From Thermoplasmata archaeon (lineage in GTDB: Archaea > Thermoplasmatota > Thermoplasmata > Thermoplasmatales > Thermoplasmataceae): 34,524 nucleotides of DNA. The translations under genes were made by a program, and so were the position numbers. The notes beneath the pieces were generated by a model. That model had not been told where the DNA came from and made no database searches. It worked only from the letters and a program-made list of their open reading frames with translations. The DNA lies in NCBI GenBank assembly GCA_021797295.1, contig JAKAAA010000002.1, positions 1-34,524 of the forward strand, written 5' to 3'. Shown here in pieces: positions 15,736 through 23,381 of this stretch (the first letter of the stretch is position 1; every line of letters begins with the position of its first letter).

Positions 15736-16062
15736 TTATTTAGTTTTTACTGTACCATTCTTTATATTACTGTTCAGTGATTCTATAATATTCAGGGGCT
15801 GAATCATTGCTGCTCCCTTTTCTGTCAGGCTATATATAACCCTGTGAGGCTTTTCTGATACTGTTATTTTATTGATTACTCCCTCTTCATGCAGGAGTTT
15901 CAAAGCCCCTGTCAGTGCCTTGGGGGTAATATTGCCCATTTTGCCCAATAAGTCACTGTATCCTGATTTTCCATATATGGAGAGTAATTTTATCACTACC
16001 GGTTCCCATTTACCCCTTAGTGGTTTCAGGGCTGTACTGAGAGGGCATTCATTGGAGTACAT
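15736..16062 (-). CDS. HxlR-family transcriptional regulator
   Basis: This 108-residue winged-helix protein has the HxlR pattern: Cys6-Pro at the start (NECPLSTAL), the GKW motif (PLRGKWEPVVIKLL), a recognition region ITPKALTGALKLLHEEGVI, and the wing EKPHRVIYSLTEKG. HxlR proteins often sense reactive electrophiles or redox state through the N-terminal Cys and usually control adjacent genes. The ATG overlaps the 3' end of the preceding small gene by 14 bases, and the membrane protein follows closely, so those are the likely regulatory context. The C-terminus is short. Confidence 0.88.
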   Translation of the reverse strand: MYSNECPLSTALKPLRGKWEPVVIKLLSIYGKSGYSDLLGKMGNITPKALTGALKLLHEEGVINKITVSEKPHRVIYSLTEKGAAMIQPLNIIESLNSNIKNGTVKTK

Positions 16063-16300
16063 CTTCTTCCCTCTGCTGGTATCTTGTTATTATTCCATTT
16101 TCCTGTATATCCATACTTGCCAGATATTTCGTGCCTTCTTTCGTAAATTCAATTTTTACATTCCATTTCTTGAGGCCTGAATAATAGAATACATCAAGGA
16201 ATTCAAAATCTTCATAATTTATATTCTCTGTTTTTGCCATATCCTCCCTGATCAGTTTCTTTAAATCTTCCATTTTTCCAATGGTTAATTTATATTCCAT
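16049..16300 (-). CDS. Small acidic protein of unknown function, possible PepSY-like fold
   Basis: From the ATG at 16300 this has 83 residues (the frame extends to a TTG at 16315). Predicted layout is one helix (KMEDLKKLIREDMAK) then three or four strands with a central Trp (KKWNVKIEF) and an ending ENGIITRYQQRE. That helix-then-sheet pattern recalls PepSY- or GvpO-like domains, but no diagnostic motif is present. It overlaps the HxlR regulator start and should be translated with it. A similar small protein is divergently encoded at 16393. A TATA-like stretch lies about 25 bases upstream. Confidence 0.6.
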   Translation of the reverse strand: MEYKLTIGKMEDLKKLIREDMAKTENINYEDFEFLDVFYYSGLKKWNVKIEFTKEGTKYLASMDIQENGIITRYQQREEDVLQ

Positions 16301-16392
16301 GAATAATAAATGCAAAGGATTATTATAAGTCTTTTTAAATTCTGCCTTAACAAATCGGGGAAATATATTATACTGAACTTCAATATGTTTTC
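16301..16392. promoter_or_regulatory. Divergent promoter region between two small genes
   Basis: These 92 bases hold TATA-like elements for both directions: on the minus strand ttataataat centred near 16325 (about 25 bases before the ATG at 16300), and on the plus strand atatatta near 16362-16370 (about 26 bases before the ATG at 16393). Both genes should be leaderless. The short shared space makes common regulation, perhaps by the HxlR protein, plausible. Confidence 0.5.
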
Positions 16393-16605
16393 ATGGATAA
16401 CAGGGATGTCGCTGTGATGTTTATCAGGGAATATATAACAAAAAAATACGCCGGTGTGGAAAATATCAGAGTACGGGAAATTAATTATGATAAATATACA
16501 GGCAACTGGACATCACATACAAGTTTCAATGATATAGAGAGAAGTTATGAGATTGCATTGATATTCAATAATGGTAAAATCATTTTTGCCAAGGAATTCA
16601 TATAA
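16393..16605 (+). CDS. Small protein of unknown function, resembles its divergent neighbour
   Basis: This 70-residue protein has an N-terminal helix with FIREYITKKY, then strands with GNWTSHTSF, SYEIALIFNNGKIIFAKEF. The order of helix, Trp-bearing strand, Tyr-bearing strand and a final NGKII turn parallels the protein at 16049-16300 (LIRE, KKWNV, ENGII). I know no named family for it. It ends 6 bases before the tRNA-Thr gene, which lies on the other strand. The start is supported by a TATA-like element about 26 bases upstream. Confidence 0.6.
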   Translation: MDNRDVAVMFIREYITKKYAGVENIRVREINYDKYTGNWTSHTSFNDIERSYEIALIFNNGKIIFAKEFI

Positions 16606-16611
16606 ATTAAG

Positions 16612-16684
16612 AGCCATCGGCGAGATTTGAACTCGCGACCTGTTGATTACGAATCAACCACTCTTCCTGCTGAGCTACGATGGC
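16612..16684 (-). tRNA. tRNA-Thr (anticodon CGT)
   Basis: On the minus strand the acceptor stem gccatcg pairs perfectly with cgatggc and the discriminator is T. The anticodon stem gttga/tcaac encloses ttcgtaa, giving anticodon CGT for the ACG threonine codon. The T arm gcgag-ttcaaat-ctcgc is perfect and no CCA is encoded. No intron is visible. The first ten bases overlap the end of the upstream DUF1015 gene, so its 5' end must be cut out of, or made separately from, that message. Confidence 0.95.
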
Positions 16685-17835
16685 CTGCGGTATACTGCTA
16701 TTCCTGATGGAATTTTTGGATAAAAATATGTTGATTTCTGTGGGAATATCCTGTTCTCCATGGTGAGGTTAAGAAAATCATCTTTCTGCCATGATGGAAT
16801 CAATATGGCAAACTCACATTCATGCCTGTCTACTGCATTGATAGCATCAGTTGCATTGTATATATAGCTAACTTTTGTCTCTATCTCACTCTTTTCCAGT
16901 CCAAATGCATTTTCAAAAAGAATTCTATTTATGATTTCTGTTGAGAGTGGTTTAGCTGTTCCGAAAGTTTCTCTGATCGTATATTCCTTCGGAATAATTA
17001 TGTAAAAAATCCCTCTACTGTAAATGCGTATATTATTGTCTTCTTCCATGGTCTTTTCAGTGTACACATCAAATAAATTCTTGATTTTGGAAACATTTGC
17101 CTCGAAATTCAGCCTGTAAACAAGCCTGTCCACACCGCCTATCATCAGCCCGTTGCCGTAGATGGAAGTTGTATACGCCAGTGCATAATTCCAGAAGCTA
17201 TCACCTTTTTCCTTCTGCAAATTTTTTATTGCCTGTGTTCTGTGATGGCCATCGGCTACAATCCCCTGGACATTTGCAAGCGATTCCTTTATCCTGTCGA
17301 TTTTATGCTGATCATCCAGGAAATACACAAAGTTTTCCACACCGCTGGGCTCCTCAAATTTGAATTTTTCCTCAAGATTGGCTGTGTATCTTTTTATCAT
17401 CTTGTCAAAATTGTTATCCGGTATAACAATAAATATTGGTTCTGGTTGGGCCTGCAGGTCATCCATCACTGTCTGTCTTTCCATGACCTGTTTGCTGAAT
17501 GTATTTTCATGTGTGCTTATATTGTTATTGATATCAACCAGCGATATTATGCCATAACGTGCCACAGCCTCCTTATTAATATAAAATACCTGTTTAAGTA
17601 TAATTATTACATTTTCACCGCATTCGTAAATAAGCTTATCTTTTATCCACTTCTCCATAATTTTTCTTGGAGTTATCCCATTGCTCCACGATTGGGGCAT
17701 GCTGAGTGCTGTAATATTGCATTTAGCCGAACGTAGTTTGTTTTCCTGTTCCTGTGTGATGGTATCGAATGGTGGTGAAACTGCATCCTTAATATCACCC
17801 GAAAATATGTAGGGTTTGAATTCCTTGATATTCAT
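16675..17835 (-). CDS. DUF1015 family protein
   Basis: This 386-residue protein has the hallmark DGHHR motif (IVADGHHRTQAI) and the opening FKPYIF followed by VSPPFDTI, which are typical of DUF1015, a conserved but uncharacterised family in bacteria and archaea that is about 400 residues long. The DGHHR motif recalls the ParB/serine-kinase fold, where it binds nucleotide, but the reaction is unknown. The start overlaps the end of the endonuclease IV gene as ATGA, so translation is coupled. The last codons (AGG CCA TCG TAG) lie within tRNA-Thr. The C-terminus RRPS may therefore have been set by the tRNA sequence. Confidence 0.82.
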   Translation of the reverse strand: MNIKEFKPYIFSGDIKDAVSPPFDTITQEQENKLRSAKCNITALSMPQSWSNGITPRKIMEKWIKDKLIYECGENVIIILKQVFYINKEAVARYGIISLVDINNNISTHENTFSKQVMERQTVMDDLQAQPEPIFIVIPDNNFDKMIKRYTANLEEKFKFEEPSGVENFVYFLDDQHKIDRIKESLANVQGIVADGHHRTQAIKNLQKEKGDSFWNYALAYTTSIYGNGLMIGGVDRLVYRLNFEANVSKIKNLFDVYTEKTMEEDNNIRIYSRGIFYIIIPKEYTIRETFGTAKPLSTEIINRILFENAFGLEKSEIETKVSYIYNATDAINAVDRHECEFAILIPSWQKDDFLNLTMENRIFPQKSTYFYPKIPSGIAVYRRPS

Positions 17836-18683
17836 TGAATCACCATTAAATCATGTAATTTCTCCAGATTTATAGAATAATTCTCATCGCCACCTGGCGT
17901 TTCCATTATCATCGGTATGTCATTGAATGAACTGTCATTTATTATATTTTTAAAACCTTCATCCCCTATAAAGCCTTTCCCGATGTTCTCATGCCTGTCC
18001 TTCTTTGATCCCACCGCAAACATGGAATCATTCAGATGCATAGCATAAATATTTTTCATGACACCAGCTGATTTTAATTTTTCAATAGATTCAGAATAAT
18101 TATTTACAAGATCATATCCCTCAGCAAAGAAATGGCAGGTGTCCAGGCATATTCCCGTCCTGTTTTTTGACAGGTCCATCATCAACTGCATTTCCTCAAT
18201 TGTAGCAGGAACGGTATTCCCCTTTCCGGAAGAATTTTCAATAAGCAATCTCACCGATCCCGTTTCAAAAGAATTCACTATATTCATTATGGATTCAAAC
18301 GCATGCTTCCTGTCATTATTGGAACCGGGATGAATCACGAGATATTCTATTCCCAGCCTGTTGCAGGTTTCAATTTCATACTTTAAATCATCCACTGATT
18401 TGTTGATAAGTTCCATGTTATCCGATCCGAGATTGAGAAGATAGGTTGCATGTGCCACAGGTTTTATCATCTTCAGCTCCTTAACATTATCCCTGAAATT
18501 CCGGCATTCTGTGTCAGTTATAGTTTTATATTTCCATTGAAGATTGCTTTTAACAAAAATTTGAAATGTATTGAAACCAAATGAATTTGCTCTTTCCGGG
18601 GCCAAGTCTATACTCTCCGCTATCGACACATGCCCTCCTACGAGCTTATTGCGGCTCTCGAAGTCACATCTTAATTTCATCAT
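17832..18683 (-). CDS. nfo: Endonuclease IV (AP endonuclease)
   Basis: This 283-residue TIM-barrel zinc enzyme cuts DNA at abasic sites in base-excision repair. Family blocks are all present: VGGHVSIAESI near the N-terminus, AHATYLLNL, YLVIHPGS, LLIENSSGKG, ICLDTCHFFAEGYD, MHLNDSM, DRHENIGKGFIG and METPGG. These supply the His, Glu and Asp ligands of the three zinc ions. About a dozen residues precede the usual start, so translation could begin at ATG 18683 or 18680; both overlap the end of the TrmB-like gene. Coupling to a regulator and to DUF1015 in one operon is unusual for a repair gene. Confidence 0.95.
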   Translation of the reverse strand: MMKLRCDFESRNKLVGGHVSIAESIDLAPERANSFGFNTFQIFVKSNLQWKYKTITDTECRNFRDNVKELKMIKPVAHATYLLNLGSDNMELINKSVDDLKYEIETCNRLGIEYLVIHPGSNNDRKHAFESIMNIVNSFETGSVRLLIENSSGKGNTVPATIEEMQLMMDLSKNRTGICLDTCHFFAEGYDLVNNYSESIEKLKSAGVMKNIYAMHLNDSMFAVGSKKDRHENIGKGFIGDEGFKNIINDSSFNDIPMIMETPGGDENYSINLEKLHDLMVIQ

Positions 18684-19377
18684 TCATCATCATATTTATG
18701 AACTGCAGCACATGCAATGAAAGAACCGGATTATCCGTATATCCGCACGCATCCAGATCAGCTCCTGCAAGCATAGCCCTTGAGTCGTCACTGGCCACAT
18801 CAGTTGCTATAAGCCCGTCTTTTCTGTATACTATTGTATTATGTGGAACACGTTTATTGGGGGGTGTTATGAACACAACTTTTACACCTCTCTTCAATGC
18901 ATTTTCTATATTTTTCTTCAATTCACTCCTGATTTCCCTTATACGGGGTGTTGCAATTAATATTTCCCTCTCCGTCAGGTCAAACATCTCAGCCATTTTG
19001 CTCATTACCTTTGACCTTCCATATATGGTGAAAACCAGCTGTGGATCTCCCTTTGATGGAAGTACATCCTGCAGCTCTTTTAAATCATCAAAAAGTTTGT
19101 TTACATTGCTAATGAAAACCTCTTTAATTTCGGACATATTCTCAGGTTTGAACATTCTGGGTCTGCCCTCTGTTTCCCTTGCAAATCCACGTGCTACCAG
19201 TGACTCCATAACCTTATAGGCTGAAGTTCTGGGAATGCCAGCTGTATCAGCAATAGTATCCGCATTTGCCACACCGTGATATACTAATGAGGCAAAGGCC
19301 TGAGCTTCATAGGATGAAAGTCCAAGGATTTTTAGCATGTTTGCTGTTTTCATTATATGTTCTGGATTAGCTTCCAT
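18664..19377 (-). CDS. TrmB-family transcriptional regulator
   Basis: The 237-residue protein has an N-terminal winged helix (about residues 14-75, LGLSSYEAQAFASLV then AGIPRTSAYKVMESLVARGF) characteristic of TrmB, which reads promoters of sugar and energy genes in archaea. A short coiled linker (NVNKLFDDLKELQDV) leads to a C-terminal phospholipase-D-like domain with ILIATPRIREI and AMLAGADLDACGYTDN. That domain binds effectors in TrmB-like proteins; the larger sugar-binding domain of true TrmB is absent. It heads the operon with endonuclease IV, whose start overlaps its end by 20 bases. Targets are unknown. Confidence 0.9.
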   Translation of the reverse strand: MEANPEHIMKTANMLKILGLSSYEAQAFASLVYHGVANADTIADTAGIPRTSAYKVMESLVARGFARETEGRPRMFKPENMSEIKEVFISNVNKLFDDLKELQDVLPSKGDPQLVFTIYGRSKVMSKMAEMFDLTEREILIATPRIREIRSELKKNIENALKRGVKVVFITPPNKRVPHNTIVYRKDGLIATDVASDDSRAMLAGADLDACGYTDNPVLSLHVLQFINMMMNDEIKM

Positions 19378-19478
19378 AACTAATAAATGCCTTATTTACT
19401 TAAAACATTTTCTATTTACCAGCCATGGAGGCATTCTACCAATAAATAATATTATGTACATTCATTGCATTTCATTAT

Positions 19479-19661
19479 ATGTATAATAAAAATGATGAGA
19501 TAACCAAAAAACAGCTGTCATTTGTAAACGATCTGCTGAAGAGGGAAGAGTCAAACCAGAAAGCAGTGGATGATTATTTGAAATCATTAAAGAAAGGGTC
19601 CCTTGAGGAATTAACAAAAAAAGAGGCATCTTCACTACTGGATCTGCTTCTCAAAAAATAA
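19479..19661 (+). CDS. Small charged protein (60 residues), unknown
   Basis: This is a lysine- and glutamate-rich helical protein. The phrasing TKKQLSFVNDLLKRE and then ELTKKEASSLLDLLLKK resembles short helical motifs found at the ends of several DNA-metabolism proteins and DUF3072-like small proteins, but the match is generic. It lies 32 bases before tyrS on the same strand and may share its transcript. Codon use and length suggest a real gene; function is unknown. Confidence 0.6.
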   Translation: MYNKNDEITKKQLSFVNDLLKREESNQKAVDDYLKSLKKGSLEELTKKEASSLLDLLLKK

Positions 19662-19693
19662 AAATTAATAAAATAACACTGTATTACCTGCCA

Positions 19694-20683
19694 ATGGACA
19701 AACTGGAAATTCTCAAATCAAACACCTCTGAGGTGGTTACACCCTCAGAGTGTGAATCGCTATTTGCAGGAAACGGTCAGGGTTACATAGGATTCGAGCC
19801 ATCGGGCCTTCCACATATTGCAATACTGATTTATGTGAACAAGATCAACCAGCTTGTTGAACTGGGATTTCATATCAAGGTTCTGCTTGCCGACTGGCAC
19901 GCAAGGGTCAATGATAAACTGGGAGGAGATATAAATCTTATAAGGGAGAGCGGTAACAGGCTGAAAAACAGCATGATTTATGCTGGATTGAGCCCGGAGG
20001 TTGAATTTATATGGGCATCGGATGTTGTTGCAAATCCGGACTACTGGGAATTGCTTCTACAGACTGCCAAAAATTCTTCACTGTTGAGAATAAGAAGATC
20101 GCTCCCAATCATGGGGAGAACCGAGGAAGATGCAGACAAGGATTTCAGCAAATACATTTATCCGCTCATGCAGGTTACTGACGTTTTTTATCTGAATTCA
20201 GACCTTGCGCTGGGAGGCACAGATCAGCGACACGCATACATGCTCGCCAGGGACATCGCAGAAAAGATGGGAAGAAAAAAACCGGTTCTCATGGAGATGC
20301 CGCTTATAGCATCACTGAAGGGTAAGGGTAGAATGGACGATTTCAAGAAAATGTCCAAAAGTGACCCGGAATCTGCACTGTTTTTAACCGATAAAGAGGA
20401 TGATATACGGAGGAAAATAAAAAATGCATTCTGTCCCATGGGGATAACAGAAAATAATCCCGTAATAGATATAATGAGGTACCTAGTATTTCCATATTAC
20501 ATTGAAGAACTGGAAATAAAGCGTTCAGAAGCACATGGTGGGCCTTACACAATAAAATCCTTCAGGGAACTGGAGGAAAAATACCTCAGATCTGAAATTC
20601 ATCCCATGGATTTAAAAAAGGCATTGACAGAAATACTCATAAATATTATATTGCCTGTAAGCAATAAACTTAACAGTGATTAA
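19694..20683 (+). CDS. tyrS: Tyrosyl-tRNA synthetase, archaeal type
   Basis: This 329-residue class I synthetase charges tRNA-Tyr. The HIGH-equivalent is PSGLPHIA near residues 36-43; the KMSKS loop is present as KKMSKSDPES near 217-226. The tyrosine pocket is recognisable in the VTDVFYLNSDLALGGTDQRHAYML region, where Asp and Gln bind the substrate hydroxyl. There is no S4-like C-terminal domain, as in archaeal and eukaryotic enzymes. Tryptophanyl enzymes are related but lack the GG.DQRH block. The stop codon is directly followed by the ATG of the next small gene, which implies a shared message. Confidence 0.95.
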   Translation: MDKLEILKSNTSEVVTPSECESLFAGNGQGYIGFEPSGLPHIAILIYVNKINQLVELGFHIKVLLADWHARVNDKLGGDINLIRESGNRLKNSMIYAGLSPEVEFIWASDVVANPDYWELLLQTAKNSSLLRIRRSLPIMGRTEEDADKDFSKYIYPLMQVTDVFYLNSDLALGGTDQRHAYMLARDIAEKMGRKKPVLMEMPLIASLKGKGRMDDFKKMSKSDPESALFLTDKEDDIRRKIKNAFCPMGITENNPVIDIMRYLVFPYYIEELEIKRSEAHGGPYTIKSFRELEEKYLRSEIHPMDLKKALTEILINIILPVSNKLNSD

Positions 20684-20962
20684 ATGCCATGGATGCCGAT
20701 AAGAAGCATAGATAAACATGTCCATACCATGCTCGCCAAGATGGACAACAACCACATGCTTATCATAAAAAGCTTCAAGAAAGATAGAATTGTAACCGTA
20801 AAAAAAACAGGTGAAAAGTTTACAGTAGTAGAGGAGGGCTTCAGAAACCAGAGTATAGATGTTAATGAAAAGGATATAAAAAAAGCCATGAAAGATATAC
20901 TGGAACTGGAATACCCGAGATCACATCAGGTAATGGTTACTGAACAGGAAATCAAAAATTAA
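20684..20962 (+). CDS. Conserved-looking small protein downstream of tyrS
   Basis: The 92-residue protein starts with the base after the tyrS stop (ATG at 20684; a second ATG at 20693 is possible). It has strand-rich segments RIVTVKKTGEKFTVVEEGF and a C-terminal LELEYPRSHQVMV. I do not recognise a named family. The PRSH ending looks like a conserved functional patch rather than random sequence. It converges with fen1, overlapping its stop by 4 bases. Co-transcription with tyrS suggests housekeeping expression; function is unknown. Confidence 0.65.
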   Translation: MPWMPIRSIDKHVHTMLAKMDNNHMLIIKSFKKDRIVTVKKTGEKFTVVEEGFRNQSIDVNEKDIKKAMKDILELEYPRSHQVMVTEQEIKN

Positions 20963-21978
20963 AAATATTTATCGAGATTTGACTGGTTTGCTCCTGAATA
21001 TCCTTTTTCTACCTGATCCAGAATTTGATTAATTCTATTCTGTGAAAAGCTGTGCTCATTGCACAGATAGTCTATAATGCCATTTCTGTCCGGTAACCTG
21101 AATTTAATCTCGCTGCATTCTGCTACGGGCGGATTCAGGAAGAATTCCCTGATTTCATCCAGATTTTCCACTTCCTTGCCCTTGATCTTCAGCACTTCCT
21201 CAATGGTGCCGTATTTTTTAATCAGTGATAGCCCCGTCTTCGCCCCTATGCCCCTGATCCCCGGGTTAAAGTCAGTTCCAACCAGTATGCCTATATCTAT
21301 AAGCTGATTCTGTGTAATTCCTGTGTTTTCAAGATTTTCCTGTAAATCTATTATCTCCGGGGTTATATTGATGAATTTGCCGGTGCCCGATATCCTGCGG
21401 CGTCCATATAAAGTGAAGTTTCTGAGCACTCTCTTTGCACCGAAGAGGAGGCAGTCGTAGTCCTGTGATACAACAGAATCAACTATGCCAGTCTTGCTCA
21501 TGTAGGATGCCTGGGCTTCTCCCTCGGTGGGAGCCTGTACCCAGGGAACCCCCATGAGGTCAAGGAGTTTTTTGGATTCTGAGACTATATCTTCTGTAAT
21601 GTAATTAATTCTGGAAGAAAGTGTTTTAATCTTTTCTGTATCATTGTTTTTGATTGCCATATTCAATTCAGCAATATTTTTGTCTTTTATGGCTTTGCGT
21701 TCCTTCAAAGTTTCATTTTTTAAATGGTATGGTTTTCCGTCAAAGGAATACACCGGTTTTATGTTATTCTGCAACAGGGTTGCTGTGCGGTAAAAAATGC
21801 CGGACAGATGTGAGGTAATATTGCCTGATGAATCCTTTAACGGATCTCCGTTTTCTCCCCTGATGCTGCTGAGAAACTGGTATATTATATTGAATGCGTC
21901 TATAGAAACCATTATCCCGGTATTTTCCTTTATGGTGGTTTCATGCTTAACCAGTATGCCTGAAATATCTACTCCCAT
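20959..21978 (-). CDS. fen: Flap endonuclease FEN1
   Basis: This 339-residue structure-specific nuclease removes 5' flaps during Okazaki-fragment maturation and long-patch repair. The N domain starts MGVDISGIL with metal-binding Asp in SIDAFN, then FDGKP, then the I domain PTEGEAQASYM and SQDYDCLLFGA carry further acidic ligands. A helix-hairpin-helix is seen in GTDFNPGIRGIGAKTGLSLI. The last eight residues QSNLDKYF form a PCNA-interacting peptide, ending in the usual aromatic pair. The gene begins 2 bases after the radB stop, forming a replication and recombination operon. Confidence 0.97.
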   Translation of the reverse strand: MGVDISGILVKHETTIKENTGIMVSIDAFNIIYQFLSSIRGENGDPLKDSSGNITSHLSGIFYRTATLLQNNIKPVYSFDGKPYHLKNETLKERKAIKDKNIAELNMAIKNNDTEKIKTLSSRINYITEDIVSESKKLLDLMGVPWVQAPTEGEAQASYMSKTGIVDSVVSQDYDCLLFGAKRVLRNFTLYGRRRISGTGKFINITPEIIDLQENLENTGITQNQLIDIGILVGTDFNPGIRGIGAKTGLSLIKKYGTIEEVLKIKGKEVENLDEIREFFLNPPVAECSEIKFRLPDRNGIIDYLCNEHSFSQNRINQILDQVEKGYSGANQSNLDKYF

Positions 21979-21980
21979 GT

Positions 21981-22691
21981 TTACACCTCACAGGTAATCC
22001 CATCAGTTGTTATTCTGAATCTTGTACTTCGCCCTTCGGGTATAGATCGATGCTTGTCAACAGTTATTGTTCTGCTGCCATCATTGAATTTTTCTATTCT
22101 GTAAATCGCTTTCATGGCATGGTCTATAAAGAATCCTCCGAAGGGCTCAAGGGAATTCTTGTTCACATCCTCGTAAATTTGATTTGTTATAAGAACAGGT
22201 ATTTTGTATTTCAAAGCTATTCCGGCAAGTATTCCCAGCTGTTTCTCGTAACCCTCCATTCTGGCGGAGGGGTCTTTACCTGCTTCCATCCTGAAAAAAT
22301 TTGTAAAAGAATCCACGACCATAATGCCTACATTATATTTTGAATCATGTTTTTCCCCGATGAGTTTATCGGATTTGATAAGTGCCAGATACTGATCGTC
22401 CAGTGACTTTACCCTGTAAATATTCATACGGGACAGATATTCCTCGTAATTTCTGGATATGCTGCGGAAGCGCTCCGTGGAAAATCCCTCTGTATCCACA
22501 TATACTACCGAATGGCCGTTCTTCAGTACTGACAGTGAATATATCATTGCCAGATTCGATTTCCCTGCACCTCCCTCACCGTAAAGCTCGGTTATTATGC
22601 CCGGTTCAATTCCCCCTTCCATAAAAGAATCAAGGCAACTGTAGCCGGAAGAAATTTTCTGTACTGAATCATCGAGACTGATTTTCTCCAT
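21981..22691 (-). CDS. radB: DNA repair and recombination protein RadB
   Basis: This 236-residue RecA/RadA-like ATPase lacks the N-terminal helix-hairpin-helix domain of RadA, as expected for archaeal RadB. Walker A is GEGGAGKS at residues 38-45 and Walker B is VGIMVVDSF near 121-129. The C-terminal part includes VLITNQIYED and KHRSIPEG. RadB is thought to assist RadA-driven strand exchange. It precedes fen1 by only 2 bases, so both are probably made from one message. A TATA-like AT stretch precedes the ATG. Confidence 0.95.
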   Translation of the reverse strand: MEKISLDDSVQKISSGYSCLDSFMEGGIEPGIITELYGEGGAGKSNLAMIYSLSVLKNGHSVVYVDTEGFSTERFRSISRNYEEYLSRMNIYRVKSLDDQYLALIKSDKLIGEKHDSKYNVGIMVVDSFTNFFRMEAGKDPSARMEGYEKQLGILAGIALKYKIPVLITNQIYEDVNKNSLEPFGGFFIDHAMKAIYRIEKFNDGSRTITVDKHRSIPEGRSTRFRITTDGITCEV

Positions 22692-22855
22692 CTAATTACA
22701 GTATCACATAATATAATAAAATGTTTCTAAAAAATAAATATTTGTAAAAAACGAAAATGAAAAGATAAGGATAAAAACTGCGATTAAAGACCAGAATTTG
22801 ATTATTGCCGGGGATTTCGGGCGATTTTTTATTGATTCAGAACATTAATAAATTA

Positions 22856-22863
22856 TTTATAAG
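22856..22863 (+). promoter_or_regulatory. TATA box of small membrane protein gene
   Basis: The element tttataag is centred about 24 bases before the ATG at 22883. It shows that this ATG is the real start and not the TTG at 22805, which would put the promoter inside the gene. Confidence 0.6.
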
Positions 22864-22882
22864 TAATATAGATACATACAGA

Positions 22883-23329
22883 ATGGCAAATGTGTATCTG
22901 GCTATCGGTATTATATTCCTCATAATGTCGGCACTATCCTTTGCCGTGGGGCTTTATTTTCTGGGCATACCCCTATTAATTGTTTTCATCGTTTTAATGG
23001 CTCTTTATTATAAAACATCTGCAACACATGTTAATAAAAGGGTCTCAAACATAACATACGATGGTATTATTAAAACAGGTGTTTCAAAAATCGAAAAGGG
23101 AACCCTTTATGTTGAAAAAGATAAATTCATAGAAATAATGGGCAAAATCAGTGATCTGGTATCATCCCAGGGAACCATGCCGGAATTCGGCATAGATGCT
23201 CTGTACATCGAGTTGAACAGACAGGACAGGGCAGAAAAACTGGTAGATATGATAAAAGAGAGGGGTGTTAAGGCATCAGCTGTACAGGAGAGGTCTATGT
23301 GGAAAGTCAAGATTGATTTAGCAGAATAA
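22883..23329 (+). CDS. Two-helix membrane protein with cytoplasmic domain, unknown
   Basis: From the ATG at 22883 the protein has 148 residues. The first 45 form two adjacent membrane segments (ANVYLAIGIIFLIMSALSF, then GLYFLGIPLLIVFIVLMAL), followed by a soluble alpha/beta domain of about 100 residues. The C-terminus includes RAEKLVDMIKERGVKASAV and WKVKID, reminiscent of a small ferredoxin-like fold. I recognise no family. It precedes the MFS gene by 52 bases on the same strand but that gene may have its own promoter. Confidence 0.65.
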   Translation: MANVYLAIGIIFLIMSALSFAVGLYFLGIPLLIVFIVLMALYYKTSATHVNKRVSNITYDGIIKTGVSKIEKGTLYVEKDKFIEIMGKISDLVSSQGTMPEFGIDALYIELNRQDRAEKLVDMIKERGVKASAVQERSMWKVKIDLAE

Positions 23330-23381
23330 TGTGCTAAACAAACTCAGGGAAACTTTAACTTAAATGCTGTAATTATTGATT

